Assembly: GCA_022824685.1 (NCBI GenBank)
Contig: JAJDZJ010000026.1
Location: 1 to 32,547, forward strand
DNA length: 32,547 bases
Source of the DNA: Caldilineaceae bacterium
GTDB lineage: Bacteria; Chloroflexota; Anaerolineae; Caldilineales; Caldilineaceae
Direction of reading: 5' to 3'
Numbering within the stretch: position 1 is the stretch's first letter; every line of letters begins with the position of its first letter. The notes beneath the pieces are model-generated. The model ran no database searches. It had not been told where the DNA came from and saw only the letters and a program-made list of their open reading frames with translations. Positions 25,573-32,547 of the stretch are shown in pieces. The translations under genes were made by a program, and so were the position numbers.

Positions 25573-28101
25573 ATGAACTTCACAACAGTCATACTGGCCG
25601 TGGCCCTTCTCCTCGTCACTGTTCTTCTCGGCGGCGGGCTCCTTGTTTACATCTACTGGTGGCTGGTGCAACGGCCTGCCCCCCAGCACGAAGGCGAGCT
25701 GGATCTCCCCGACCTGGACGCCAACGTCGAAGTCCGCCGCGACCAGCATGGCATCCCCCATATCTATGCCCAGAATGAGGCCGACCTCTGGCGCGCCCAG
25801 GGCTTCACCCACGCCCAGGATCGCCTCTGGCAGATGGAGCTCAACCGCCGCGTCGCTTACGGCCGCCTCTCCGAGCTCTTCGGCGAAGCCGCCATCAACG
25901 TCGACCGTTTCAGCCGCATCGTCGGCTTCCATCGCGCCGCCCAGGCCGAACTCGATGACCTGGACGAAGACACGATCTCCGCTTTGGACCACTACTGCCA
26001 GGGCGTCAACGCCTACATCCGTGGCCGCAAAGGAAAGCTGGCCGCCGAATTCAACCTGCTCCGCCGCCAGCCTGAACAGTGGTCGCCCCTCGACGTGCTG
26101 GCCTTTGGAAAAATGATGGCCTGGAGCCTGAGCGTCAACTGGGAAAGTGAACTGGTCCGGCTGCAGCTCCTCGCCAAACTCGGCCCGACCCTCGCCGCAG
26201 ACCTCGAACCCGACTACCCCAACGCAAACCCCGCAGCGATGGAAGGCGTCGGCAGCCAGGGCTCAATGCGCCTGCTCCACACCGCCGGCCTCATTCTCAA
26301 CGAATACGAACAGCTGAAAGGCTGGCTGGGCGTCGCCGCGCCCGAGTTTGGACAAGGCAGCAATGCCTGGGCCGTTGCCGCGGAAAAATCCGCCACCGGC
26401 CGCCCCATTCTCTGCAACGATCCCCATCTCGTCATGACCATGCCTGGCGCCTGGTACGAGATGCACCTCTCCTGCGCGCCTCCCTCCGACGGCGCTGAAC
26501 CCGACCTCCACGTCAGCGGCGCCTCTTTCGCCGGCGCGCCCGGCATCATCATCGGCCACAACGAACACATCGCGTGGGGCATGACCAACGCCTTCCCCGA
26601 TGTCCAGGACCTATACATAGAACGCCCCCATCCCGACAACGACAACGCCACCGCACACCGCTTCGAGTTCCAGGGCCAGTGGGAGGAAGCCGAAGTCCTG
26701 CGCGAGGAGATCTACCTGCGCAACCGCGCCCGTCCCCGCGTTGAAGAGGTTGTCGTCACCCGCCACGGCCCTCTCCTCACCGGTCTCCTCCGTTCAGACA
26801 GCGCCGACCCCATCTTCCCCGAAGAGCCCGCGCTCACCGCCGCGCCCCTCGCCCTCCGCTGGATTGGGCACGAGCCCGGCAAGGTCATGCGCTCTGTTCT
26901 CCGCCTCAACCGCGCCCGAAACTGGCAGGAGTTCGATGCCGCCCTCACCGACTGGACCGCTCCCTCGCAGAACTTCGTCTACGCCGACCGCGACAACAAT
27001 ATCGCCTACCGCCTCGCCGGAGCCGTCCCCATTCGCCGCAACGGCAACGGCCTCGTCCCCGCGCCCGGTTGGACCGGCGACTACGAGTGGGACGGCCTGA
27101 TCCCCGATGACGAGCTGCCCCGCCTTCTCAATCCCGCCAGCGGACGCATCGCAACCGCCAACAATAAGATTGTCGGCGACGACTACCCCTACGTCCTCAC
27201 CTTCGAAACCATGCCTGGCTGGCGCGCCCGCCGCATCGAGGACATGCTGACCGAAAAAGAGCGCCTCACACTGCGCGACATGGAGCAGATCCAGCTCGAC
27301 GAAACCAGCCTCTACGCCAAGGAGCTGACGCCGCTGCTGACAGGCCACCTCAGCGATGACCCCTATGTCCGCGTCGCCGTCAACATGCTGCAGGACTGGG
27401 GCTATCACATGGACCAGGAGAGCCCCGCCGCCCTCGTCTTCCAATACACACTTCTCCACCTTCTCGAACTGACCTTCGGCCAAAAACTCGGCGCAACCGC
27501 CCCAGGCTTTTTTGGCAAAGGCAGCAGCCCCGTCTTCCTCATCAACGGCTTCCTGCTGCGCGCCCAGACCCGCCTCCTGCAACTCCTGCAAAACGAGGAA
27601 AACTCCCCCTGGTACACCGACGCCGCCACCGGCCGCCGCCGCGCCAGAGCCGAGTTGATCGAGACCGCGCTCCAGCTCGCCGTCCACCAACTTCGCCGCG
27701 ACGTCAATCCAACACCTCGCAAATGGGCCTGGGGCCGCATGCACCAGATCCGCTACAGCCATACCCTCGGCAGCGCCCCAATCCTCGGCTGGCTCTTCAA
27801 CCGCGGCCCCTATCCTATCGGCGGCGACGGCACAACGCCCAACCAGACCGGATTCCTGTCCGAACTGCCCCCGGGCCTCGTCCAGGTCCAGGCCGCATAC
27901 CGCCAAATCTACGACATCGGCAACTGGGACGCTGCCCAAAGCGTAACGGCCAGCGGCCAGTCAGGCCACCCCATCAGCCGCAACTACGCCGACCAGATCC
28001 CGATGTGGCTCGAAGGCGCCTATCACAAAATGCCCTGGAGTCGCGCCGCCGTCGAACAGATCGCCCCCCGCCGCCTCCTTCTCAAGAGCCGCGCCCGGTG
28101 A
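25573..28101 (+). CDS. penicillin acylase family Ntn-hydrolase, membrane-anchored
   Basis: A peptidase family S45 amide hydrolase of 842 residues, made as a precursor that cuts itself into two chains. A single N-terminal hydrophobic segment (about 4-31) should tether it with the catalytic part outside. The alpha-chain region includes DQHGIPHIYAQNEADLWRAQGF. The autoprocessing site and nucleophile is S263 in GQGSNAWAVA, followed by NDPHL and the WGMTN segment typical of the beta chain. Substrates in the family include penicillins, N-acyl-homoserine lactones and other N-acyl amides; specificity cannot be read here. ATG 25573 with GGGAG upstream is chosen; a GTG at 25549 would add eight residues. 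rarD follows 46 bp later. Confidence 0.92.
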   Translation: MNFTTVILAVALLLVTVLLGGGLLVYIYWWLVQRPAPQHEGELDLPDLDANVEVRRDQHGIPHIYAQNEADLWRAQGFTHAQDRLWQMELNRRVAYGRLSELFGEAAINVDRFSRIVGFHRAAQAELDDLDEDTISALDHYCQGVNAYIRGRKGKLAAEFNLLRRQPEQWSPLDVLAFGKMMAWSLSVNWESELVRLQLLAKLGPTLAADLEPDYPNANPAAMEGVGSQGSMRLLHTAGLILNEYEQLKGWLGVAAPEFGQGSNAWAVAAEKSATGRPILCNDPHLVMTMPGAWYEMHLSCAPPSDGAEPDLHVSGASFAGAPGIIIGHNEHIAWGMTNAFPDVQDLYIERPHPDNDNATAHRFEFQGQWEEAEVLREEIYLRNRARPRVEEVVVTRHGPLLTGLLRSDSADPIFPEEPALTAAPLALRWIGHEPGKVMRSVLRLNRARNWQEFDAALTDWTAPSQNFVYADRDNNIAYRLAGAVPIRRNGNGLVPAPGWTGDYEWDGLIPDDELPRLLNPASGRIATANNKIVGDDYPYVLTFETMPGWRARRIEDMLTEKERLTLRDMEQIQLDETSLYAKELTPLLTGHLSDDPYVRVAVNMLQDWGYHMDQESPAALVFQYTLLHLLELTFGQKLGATAPGFFGKGSSPVFLINGFLLRAQTRLLQLLQNEENSPWYTDAATGRRRARAELIETALQLAVHQLRRDVNPTPRKWAWGRMHQIRYSHTLGSAPILGWLFNRGPYPIGGDGTTPNQTGFLSELPPGLVQVQAAYRQIYDIGNWDAAQSVTASGQSGHPISRNYADQIPMWLEGAYHKMPWSRAAVEQIAPRRLLLKSRAR

Positions 28102-28147
28102 CCTGCCGCCAAGAGCCCGATAGACACCGGCGCGCCGCCCCGACCCC

Positions 28148-29056
28148 ATGAACGCCCCCTTACGCGGCTACCTCTATGCCCTCATCGCCTTCGGGACCTG
28201 GGGTTTCCTCCCCGTCTACTGGAAACAGTTGCAGCACCTGCCAGCCCTCGAAGTCCTCGCCCACCGTCTCATCTGGTCCGCCGTTACCATGATCATCGCC
28301 GTCGCGCTCCTCAGAGACCGTGCCTGGCTACTGAAGCTGCGCGCATCGCCCGTCACCGTCCTGCTCGTCCTCGCAGCCGCCCTCCTCACCGCCGCCAACT
28401 GGATCACCTATCTCTGGGCCGTCAACAGCGGCCACGTCGCCAAGATCAGCCTCGGTTATTTCATCAACCCTCTCTTCAGTGTCCTCCTCGCCCGCCTCTT
28501 TCTCGGCGAGCATCTGCGCCGCGGCCAGCAGGTCGCCGTCGCCATCGCCGCCGCCGGCGTCATCTACCTCGCCGTCAGCCTCGGCCAGCTCCCCTGGATC
28601 GCCCTCTCTCTCGCCGGCACCTTCGGCTTCTACGGCCTCATCCGCAAAAAGATCGACCTGAGCGGTATGCAATGCTTCTGCCTCGAAATGGCCCTGCTCC
28701 TACTCCCTGCGCTGATTCTCCTCTTCTACATCGGCCCCCAGGGAGCCGCCTGGAACAGCGACGCCTGGCCCCGAATCAGCCTCCTCCTCCTCGCCGCCGG
28801 CACCGTCTCCGCCATCCCCCTCGTCAGCTTTGGCGCGGCTGCCCGCCTCATCCCCCTCTCCAGCCTCGGTCTCATGCAATACCTCGCGCCTTCCACCCAG
28901 TTCCTCCTCGGCGTCTTCCTCTACAAAGAACCTTTCACCTCGGTCGAGCTCGTTGGCTACGCCCTCATCTGGACCGCCCTCCTCCTTTACACCCTCGAAG
29001 GCCTCCGCCGCGCCCGCGCCGCCGCCCCCGCATCATCTCCCGCGGCAACCCGCTGA
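28148..29056 (+). CDS. rarD: EamA/DMT-superfamily transporter RarD
   Basis: A ten-span inner-membrane protein of 302 residues from the drug/metabolite transporter superfamily. The RarD signature at the N-terminus is clear: YALIAFGTWGFLPVYWKQL (residues about 11-29), then EVLAHRLIWS. The NWITYLWAVNSGHV and SLGYFINPLFSVLL blocks of the first repeat and the QYLAPSTQFLLGVFLYKEPF block of the second are also present. RarD was named for a chloramphenicol-sensitivity phenotype, but its substrate is not well established. It is co-directional with the acylase gene, 46 bp after it, and probably co-transcribed. Confidence 0.92.
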   Translation: MNAPLRGYLYALIAFGTWGFLPVYWKQLQHLPALEVLAHRLIWSAVTMIIAVALLRDRAWLLKLRASPVTVLLVLAAALLTAANWITYLWAVNSGHVAKISLGYFINPLFSVLLARLFLGEHLRRGQQVAVAIAAAGVIYLAVSLGQLPWIALSLAGTFGFYGLIRKKIDLSGMQCFCLEMALLLLPALILLFYIGPQGAAWNSDAWPRISLLLLAAGTVSAIPLVSFGAAARLIPLSSLGLMQYLAPSTQFLLGVFLYKEPFTSVELVGYALIWTALLLYTLEGLRRARAAAPASSPAATR

Positions 29057-29097
29057 CCCCTGCCCCCTGACTGCCGCTGCACGCGGCGCAAGAAAAA

Positions 29098-29126
29098 TTG
29101 ACGCCAACCCCAATCGCCCGTATAAT
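29098..29126 (+). promoter_or_regulatory. strong promoter of the valS T-box leader
   Basis: TTGACG (29098-29103) and a perfect TATAAT (29121-29126) are separated by 17 bp. This is the closest match to consensus in the window. Transcription should begin near 29133. Confidence 0.85.
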
Positions 29127-29132
29127 ACCCTC

Positions 29133-29438
29133 CGCAAATAAAGAACGGCAGCGCACCGGAGGAGTACCCACGCGCGCAAACGTCAGAGAGACGCCTCCCC
29201 GGCTGAAAGGGGCGTCCGTTTCCGCAGCGCATCCGACGACCACAGCTCCGCTTACACTGGGCCGTCGTCGCAGAGGGGAAAGTCGCCGGGAAGGCTTGGA
29301 GAGTGAACTGTTTCATACCGTAGCTCTCCCCGGGTCCGCCCGTTATCGCGGCAGAGAGAGCCGGCAAGTTCCTTGCCCGCTAACCAAGGTGGTACCGCGG
29401 AGTCACTTCGTCCTTTGACTGAAGTGACTTTTATTTTT
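29133..29438 (+). promoter_or_regulatory. T-box riboswitch controlling valS
   Basis: This leader senses uncharged tRNA. The canonical T-box sequence AAGGTGGTACCGCG is at 29386-29399, with TGGT (29390-29393) able to pair with the ACCA end of an uncharged tRNA whose discriminator base is A, as in tRNA-Val. Upstream, GGAGGAGTA, AGAGAG, a stem of GACG..CCCC with GGGGCGTC, and a GGCTGAAAG loop resemble stem I elements. The leader ends in an intrinsic terminator that competes with the antiterminator. The valine specifier codon could not be placed firmly; GTC at 29282-29284 after GGGAAA is a candidate. Identity as a valine T-box rests mainly on the valS gene downstream. Confidence 0.93.
29401..29438 (+). 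terminator. T-box attenuator terminator
   Basis: A perfect 9-bp stem, AGTCACTTC/GAAGTGACT (29401-29409 and 29421-29429), with an 11-nt loop is followed by TTTTATTTTT. It directly follows the T-box sequence. Its left arm borders the antiterminator, as expected for transcription attenuation. Confidence 0.93.
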
Positions 29439-29541
29439 GACTGAAATCTTGGCCGCTGCACGCGCAAGAGAAAATCAGATATATAGACCCGCAGTCCAGC
29501 CGCTCGACAACGGCGAAAATGCGATTGGAGAACAGGAATCG

Positions 29542-32364
29542 ATGACAACGACGAAACAGGATGAAACACGTGCGGAAATGCCCACGATCTACGAACCGCA
29601 ACAGTGGGAAGAAAAGCTCTACCATTGGTGGGAATCACAAGGCTTCTTCCGCCCCGAACAGCAGATCGAGAGTGGACTCGCCGACGCCGATGCCCCGCCG
29701 TTCGTCATCTCCATGCCGCCGCCCAACGTTACCGGCGCGCTCCACCTCGGCCACTCCATCACCAGCGCCGTCGAGGACATGCTCATCCGCTACAACCGCA
29801 TGGCCGGCCGGCCCACGCTATGGGTGCCCGGAACCGACCACGCCGGCATCGCCACCCAGAATGTCGTCGAACGCAAACTCGCCGAATCCGACACCTCTCG
29901 CCACGACCTCGGCCGCGAACGCTTCCTGCAGGAAGTCTGGGACTGGAAGGACGAGTACCACGCCCACATCAGCGGACAGCAGCGCCGCATGGGCATCTCC
30001 TGCGACTGGTCCCGCGAGCGATTTACCCTTGACGACGGCCTCAGCGACGCCGTCCTCGAAGCCTTCATCCGCCTCTACAACGACGACCTCATCTATCGCG
30101 GCAACTACCTCGTCAACTGGTGCCCCCGCTGCGAGAGCGCCATCAGCGACCTCGAAGTCGAACATGAATCCATCGAGGGCAAACTCTACACCTTCCGCTA
30201 CCCCCTGCGCGATGGTGACGGCGCCTCGCCCCCAACCAGCCATGTCGAAGTCAGCACCACCCGGCCCGAAACCATCCTCGGCGACACCGCCGTCGCCGTC
30301 CATCCCCAGGACGAGCGCTATGCCCATCTCATCGGCAAGACCGCCCTCGTCCCAATCCTCGAACGAGAGATCACCATCATCGCCGATGAACACGTTGACC
30401 CCCAGTTCGGCACAGGCGCGCTCAAGGTCACACCCGGTCACGACCCCAATGACTACCTCATCGCCCAGCGCCACAATCTTCCATTCGTCAACATCACCAA
30501 CGAAGACGGCTCCCTCAACGCCGCCGCCGGACCCTATGCCGGACAGGACCGCTTCGAGGCTCGCCAGAACCTGTGGCAGGACATGGACGCGGCCGGTCTC
30601 GTCGTTTGCGAAAAACCCCATGTCCACGAGGTCGGCCACTGCCAGCGCTGTCACACCATCGTCGAGCCGCTCCTCAGCAACCAGTGGTTCGTCAAAACAA
30701 AGCCTCTGGCGGAAGCCGCCATCGCTGCCGTCAAGGACGGACACATCACGATCGTGCCCGACCGCTTCGAACGCAACTACTACCATTGGATGGAAAACAT
30801 CCGCGACTGGTGCATCAGCCGCCAACTCTGGTGGGGCCACCGCATCCCCATCTGGTACGGGCCCGACGGCCATCAGTTCGCCGCCCGTAGCGAAAGCGAG
30901 GCCCTTGAACAAGCCATCGAACACTACGGCGAAATCGTCGCGCTCGAACAGGACGAGGATGTCCTCGATACCTGGTTCAGCAGCGGCCTTTGGCCCTTCA
31001 GCACACTCGGCTGGCCCCAGGCCAACATGAATGGGCAGCAGGATGACAGCCCAGGCGCCGCATACGACGCGGCCCCCCACGCATCGGACCTGGCCCGCTA
31101 CTATCCCACAACGGTTCTCGAAACCGGCTATGACATTCTCTTCTTCTGGGTCGCGCGCATGATCATGATGGGCCTCTACTTTACCGGCAAAGTCCCCTTC
31201 CACTACGTCTATCTGCACGGACTCGTCCGCGCCGAAGACGGCCGCAAAATGAGCAAGAGCCTCGGCAACGCCCTCGACCCGCTCGACCTCATCAGCGCCT
31301 ACGGCAACGATGCCCTCCGCTTCACCCTGCTCACCGGCGGCACGCCCGGCAACGATATGAAGCTCAGCGTCACCCGCATCGAAGCCAACCGCAACTTCGC
31401 CAACAAGATCTGGAACGCCGCCCGCTTCGTCCTCATGAACCTGGAGGGGCGCGATGCCCAACTGACAGACACGGAAGAACGCCACGCCGTCACCTATGCC
31501 TTGCCCCCGCAGGACGCGCAAACACTCGCAGACCGCTGGATTCTCAGCCGCTTCAGCGCCCTCCAGGAACACGTCACCCAGCTCATCGAAAACTGGCAGC
31601 TCGGCGAAGCCGGCCGCCAGCTCTACGATTTCCTTTGGAGCGAATACTGCGACTGGTACATCGAGGCCGCAAAGACCCGCCTTTATGGAGACGATGCCTC
31701 CGCCGCCGCCGCCACACGCCAGGTCCTCGCCTTCACTTTGGAGCAGTCCCTGCGCCTGCTGCATCCCTTCATGCCTTACGTTACCGAAGCAATCTGGAGC
31801 CACCTGCCCGGCGTGCCTGCCCGCGCCGAGGCCCTGATGACCCAGCGCTGGCCTCGCCCGTCGGCGCCGCGCGATCCAGCCGCCGAAGACGACTTCGCCC
31901 GCATTCAGGAGATCGTACGCGCCATCCGCAACGCCCGCGCCGAATACGATGTCCAACCCGGTCGCCGCATCGCCGCCGTCTTCGGAAGTGGTGGCGGGAC
32001 ACTGGTGCAAGATAACCTGGATCTCTTCACTGTCCTGGCGCGCCTCGACGAATCCCAGGTTACATTCGAAGCTACGGCAAACGGAACCGAATCGGGTCCG
32101 TCTGTCCAACTCTCCGCCGGCGGAATCACCACCTATCTTCCCCTCGCCGGTATGGTAGATTTGGAGGCCGAACAGAAACGACTGCAAAAGGAGATCGTAA
32201 ACATCGACGGCCAGATCAGCCGCGCCTCCGGTCTTCTCAATAACGATAACTTCGTCGCCAGGGCCCCGGAGCACGTTGTGCAGCGCGAGCGCGATAAACT
32301 GGAAGAACTCGAGTCCCAACGGAAGCAGGTCGCCGCCAGCATTGAGCAACTGAATTCATCATGA
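29542..32364 (+). CDS. valS: valyl-tRNA synthetase
   Basis: A class I aminoacyl-tRNA synthetase that charges tRNA-Val and edits mischarged threonine, 940 residues. The HIGH-type motif is HLGH (68-71) in PPPNVTGALHLGHS; KMSKS is at 569-573. The editing domain lies between them, with TTRPETILGDTAVAVHP. The anticodon-binding region follows, and the C-terminus (about 870-935) is a charged coiled coil beginning LEAEQKRLQKE, characteristic of ValRS. The frame is open back to a TTG at 29437, but that lies in the attenuator. ATG 29542 has AGGAA upstream and suits the family start, although ATG 29578 is possible. Expression should rise when tRNA-Val is uncharged. Confidence 0.97.
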   Translation: MTTTKQDETRAEMPTIYEPQQWEEKLYHWWESQGFFRPEQQIESGLADADAPPFVISMPPPNVTGALHLGHSITSAVEDMLIRYNRMAGRPTLWVPGTDHAGIATQNVVERKLAESDTSRHDLGRERFLQEVWDWKDEYHAHISGQQRRMGISCDWSRERFTLDDGLSDAVLEAFIRLYNDDLIYRGNYLVNWCPRCESAISDLEVEHESIEGKLYTFRYPLRDGDGASPPTSHVEVSTTRPETILGDTAVAVHPQDERYAHLIGKTALVPILEREITIIADEHVDPQFGTGALKVTPGHDPNDYLIAQRHNLPFVNITNEDGSLNAAAGPYAGQDRFEARQNLWQDMDAAGLVVCEKPHVHEVGHCQRCHTIVEPLLSNQWFVKTKPLAEAAIAAVKDGHITIVPDRFERNYYHWMENIRDWCISRQLWWGHRIPIWYGPDGHQFAARSESEALEQAIEHYGEIVALEQDEDVLDTWFSSGLWPFSTLGWPQANMNGQQDDSPGAAYDAAPHASDLARYYPTTVLETGYDILFFWVARMIMMGLYFTGKVPFHYVYLHGLVRAEDGRKMSKSLGNALDPLDLISAYGNDALRFTLLTGGTPGNDMKLSVTRIEANRNFANKIWNAARFVLMNLEGRDAQLTDTEERHAVTYALPPQDAQTLADRWILSRFSALQEHVTQLIENWQLGEAGRQLYDFLWSEYCDWYIEAAKTRLYGDDASAAAATRQVLAFTLEQSLRLLHPFMPYVTEAIWSHLPGVPARAEALMTQRWPRPSAPRDPAAEDDFARIQEIVRAIRNARAEYDVQPGRRIAAVFGSGGGTLVQDNLDLFTVLARLDESQVTFEATANGTESGPSVQLSAGGITTYLPLAGMVDLEAEQKRLQKEIVNIDGQISRASGLLNNDNFVARAPEHVVQRERDKLEELESQRKQVAASIEQLNSS

Positions 32365-32411
32365 ATCCCAATCGCTACTGGTCCTGTCAGAACATTCGTA
32401 GCTCGAACTCC

Positions 32412-32430
32412 CAGGGCGATTGCATCTAAA
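32412..32430 (-). repeat. imperfect inverted repeat, right copy
   Basis: CAGGGCGATTGCATCTAAA, the partner of the repeat at 117-135 in inverted orientation (17 of 19 positions). The 117 bp beyond it to the end of the window contain no recognisable gene. If joined to the left end through the shared 14 bases, the two arms would bound a segment of about 257 bp. Confidence 0.55.
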
Positions 32431-32533
32431 TTGGGTCAGAACATCGAAATGCAGCCGAATACTCTTCCAGGTCGGGGTAAGACACAGGGAAATGTACGAA
32501 AGATGGCACGTAGACGGAGAATTTAACTTATCT

Positions 32534-32547
32534 CGCCGACTGAGGGC
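32534..32547. repeat. terminal direct repeat, right copy
   Basis: The last 14 bases repeat the first 14 bases of the window exactly. The region from 32365 to here is otherwise non-coding, apart from a 10-bp direct repeat GTCAGAACAT at 32386-32395 and 32435-32444. Confidence 0.85.

Noticed and set aside
24295..25992. Full 565-codon - strand frame containing queA
   Set aside because: The first ~204 codons overlap the penicillin-acylase gene and lack QueA features. The real start is ATG at 25380.
29437..29541. Upstream extension of valS to TTG 29437
   Set aside because: That codon lies within the T-run end of the attenuator, so it cannot be a sensible start. ATG 29542 fits better.
29818..32349. 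Very long open frame on the - strand opposite valS (843 codons)
   Set aside because: It is the antisense shadow of a GC-rich gene. Its translation is low-complexity Gly/Val/Asp-rich without motifs, while the + strand encodes a complete ValRS.
1..32547. A 32.5-kb circular plasmid
   Set aside because: The 14-base end overlap permits it, but valS, pcrA, rsgA, pyr genes and queA are chromosomal housekeeping genes, and no replication, partition or mobilisation gene is present.

Overview
The window is a GC-rich bacterial chromosomal segment. Twenty of its 21 recognisable protein genes lie on the + strand and one (queA) on the - strand. No rRNA, tRNA, CRISPR array, phage gene or transposase gene was seen. 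The gene repertoire suggests a Chloroflexota-like bacterium: CarD/CdnL, Tat-type lipoprotein solute-binding proteins with LplB-like permeases, an N-PyrF/PyrE-C fusion, a T-box in front of valS, and dispersed GGGCGCCC palindromes. This is inference from gene style, since no taxonomic search was possible.

Layout. 1-8.2 kb: rsgA, pcrA, a single ORF joining an AI-2E/PerM-type membrane protein to phosphomannose isomerase, a nitroreductase, and a dihydropyrimidinase-family amidohydrolase that overlaps it. 8.2-12.4 kb: alkA behind a structured leader, a carD-like gene behind a near-consensus promoter and a ~330-nt leader, then an M55 D-aminopeptidase 1 bp from an SDR-family protein with a degenerate catalytic motif. 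12.4-12.8 kb: non-coding DNA with a heptanucleotide tandem array and one copy of a dispersed repeat. 12.8-21.4 kb: a carbohydrate-type cassette made of a PhyH dioxygenase, a sulfatase, two tandem paralogous Tat-lipoprotein binding proteins, two CUT1-type permeases and a DHDPS/NAL-family aldolase. 21.5-24.2 kb: pyrFE fusion and pyrD. 24.3-29.1 kb: queA (-) divergent from a membrane-anchored penicillin-acylase-family hydrolase, then rarD. 29.1-32.4 kb: promoter, T-box leader, attenuator and valS.

How the genes work together. pyrFE and pyrD supply three late steps of UMP synthesis. The 12.8-20.5 kb cassette looks like uptake and breakdown of a sulfated or otherwise decorated small carbohydrate, with the ATPase encoded elsewhere. 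The 5' half is mostly housekeeping: ribosome assembly, DNA repair and transcription initiation.

The first and last 14 bases are identical. A 19-bp imperfect inverted repeat also sits the same distance from each end. Together these suggest that the window is bounded by, or was assembled up to, copies of a short repeat element of about 257 bp. The most unusual coding observation is the transporter-ManA ORF, whose junction lies at a run of eight C residues.
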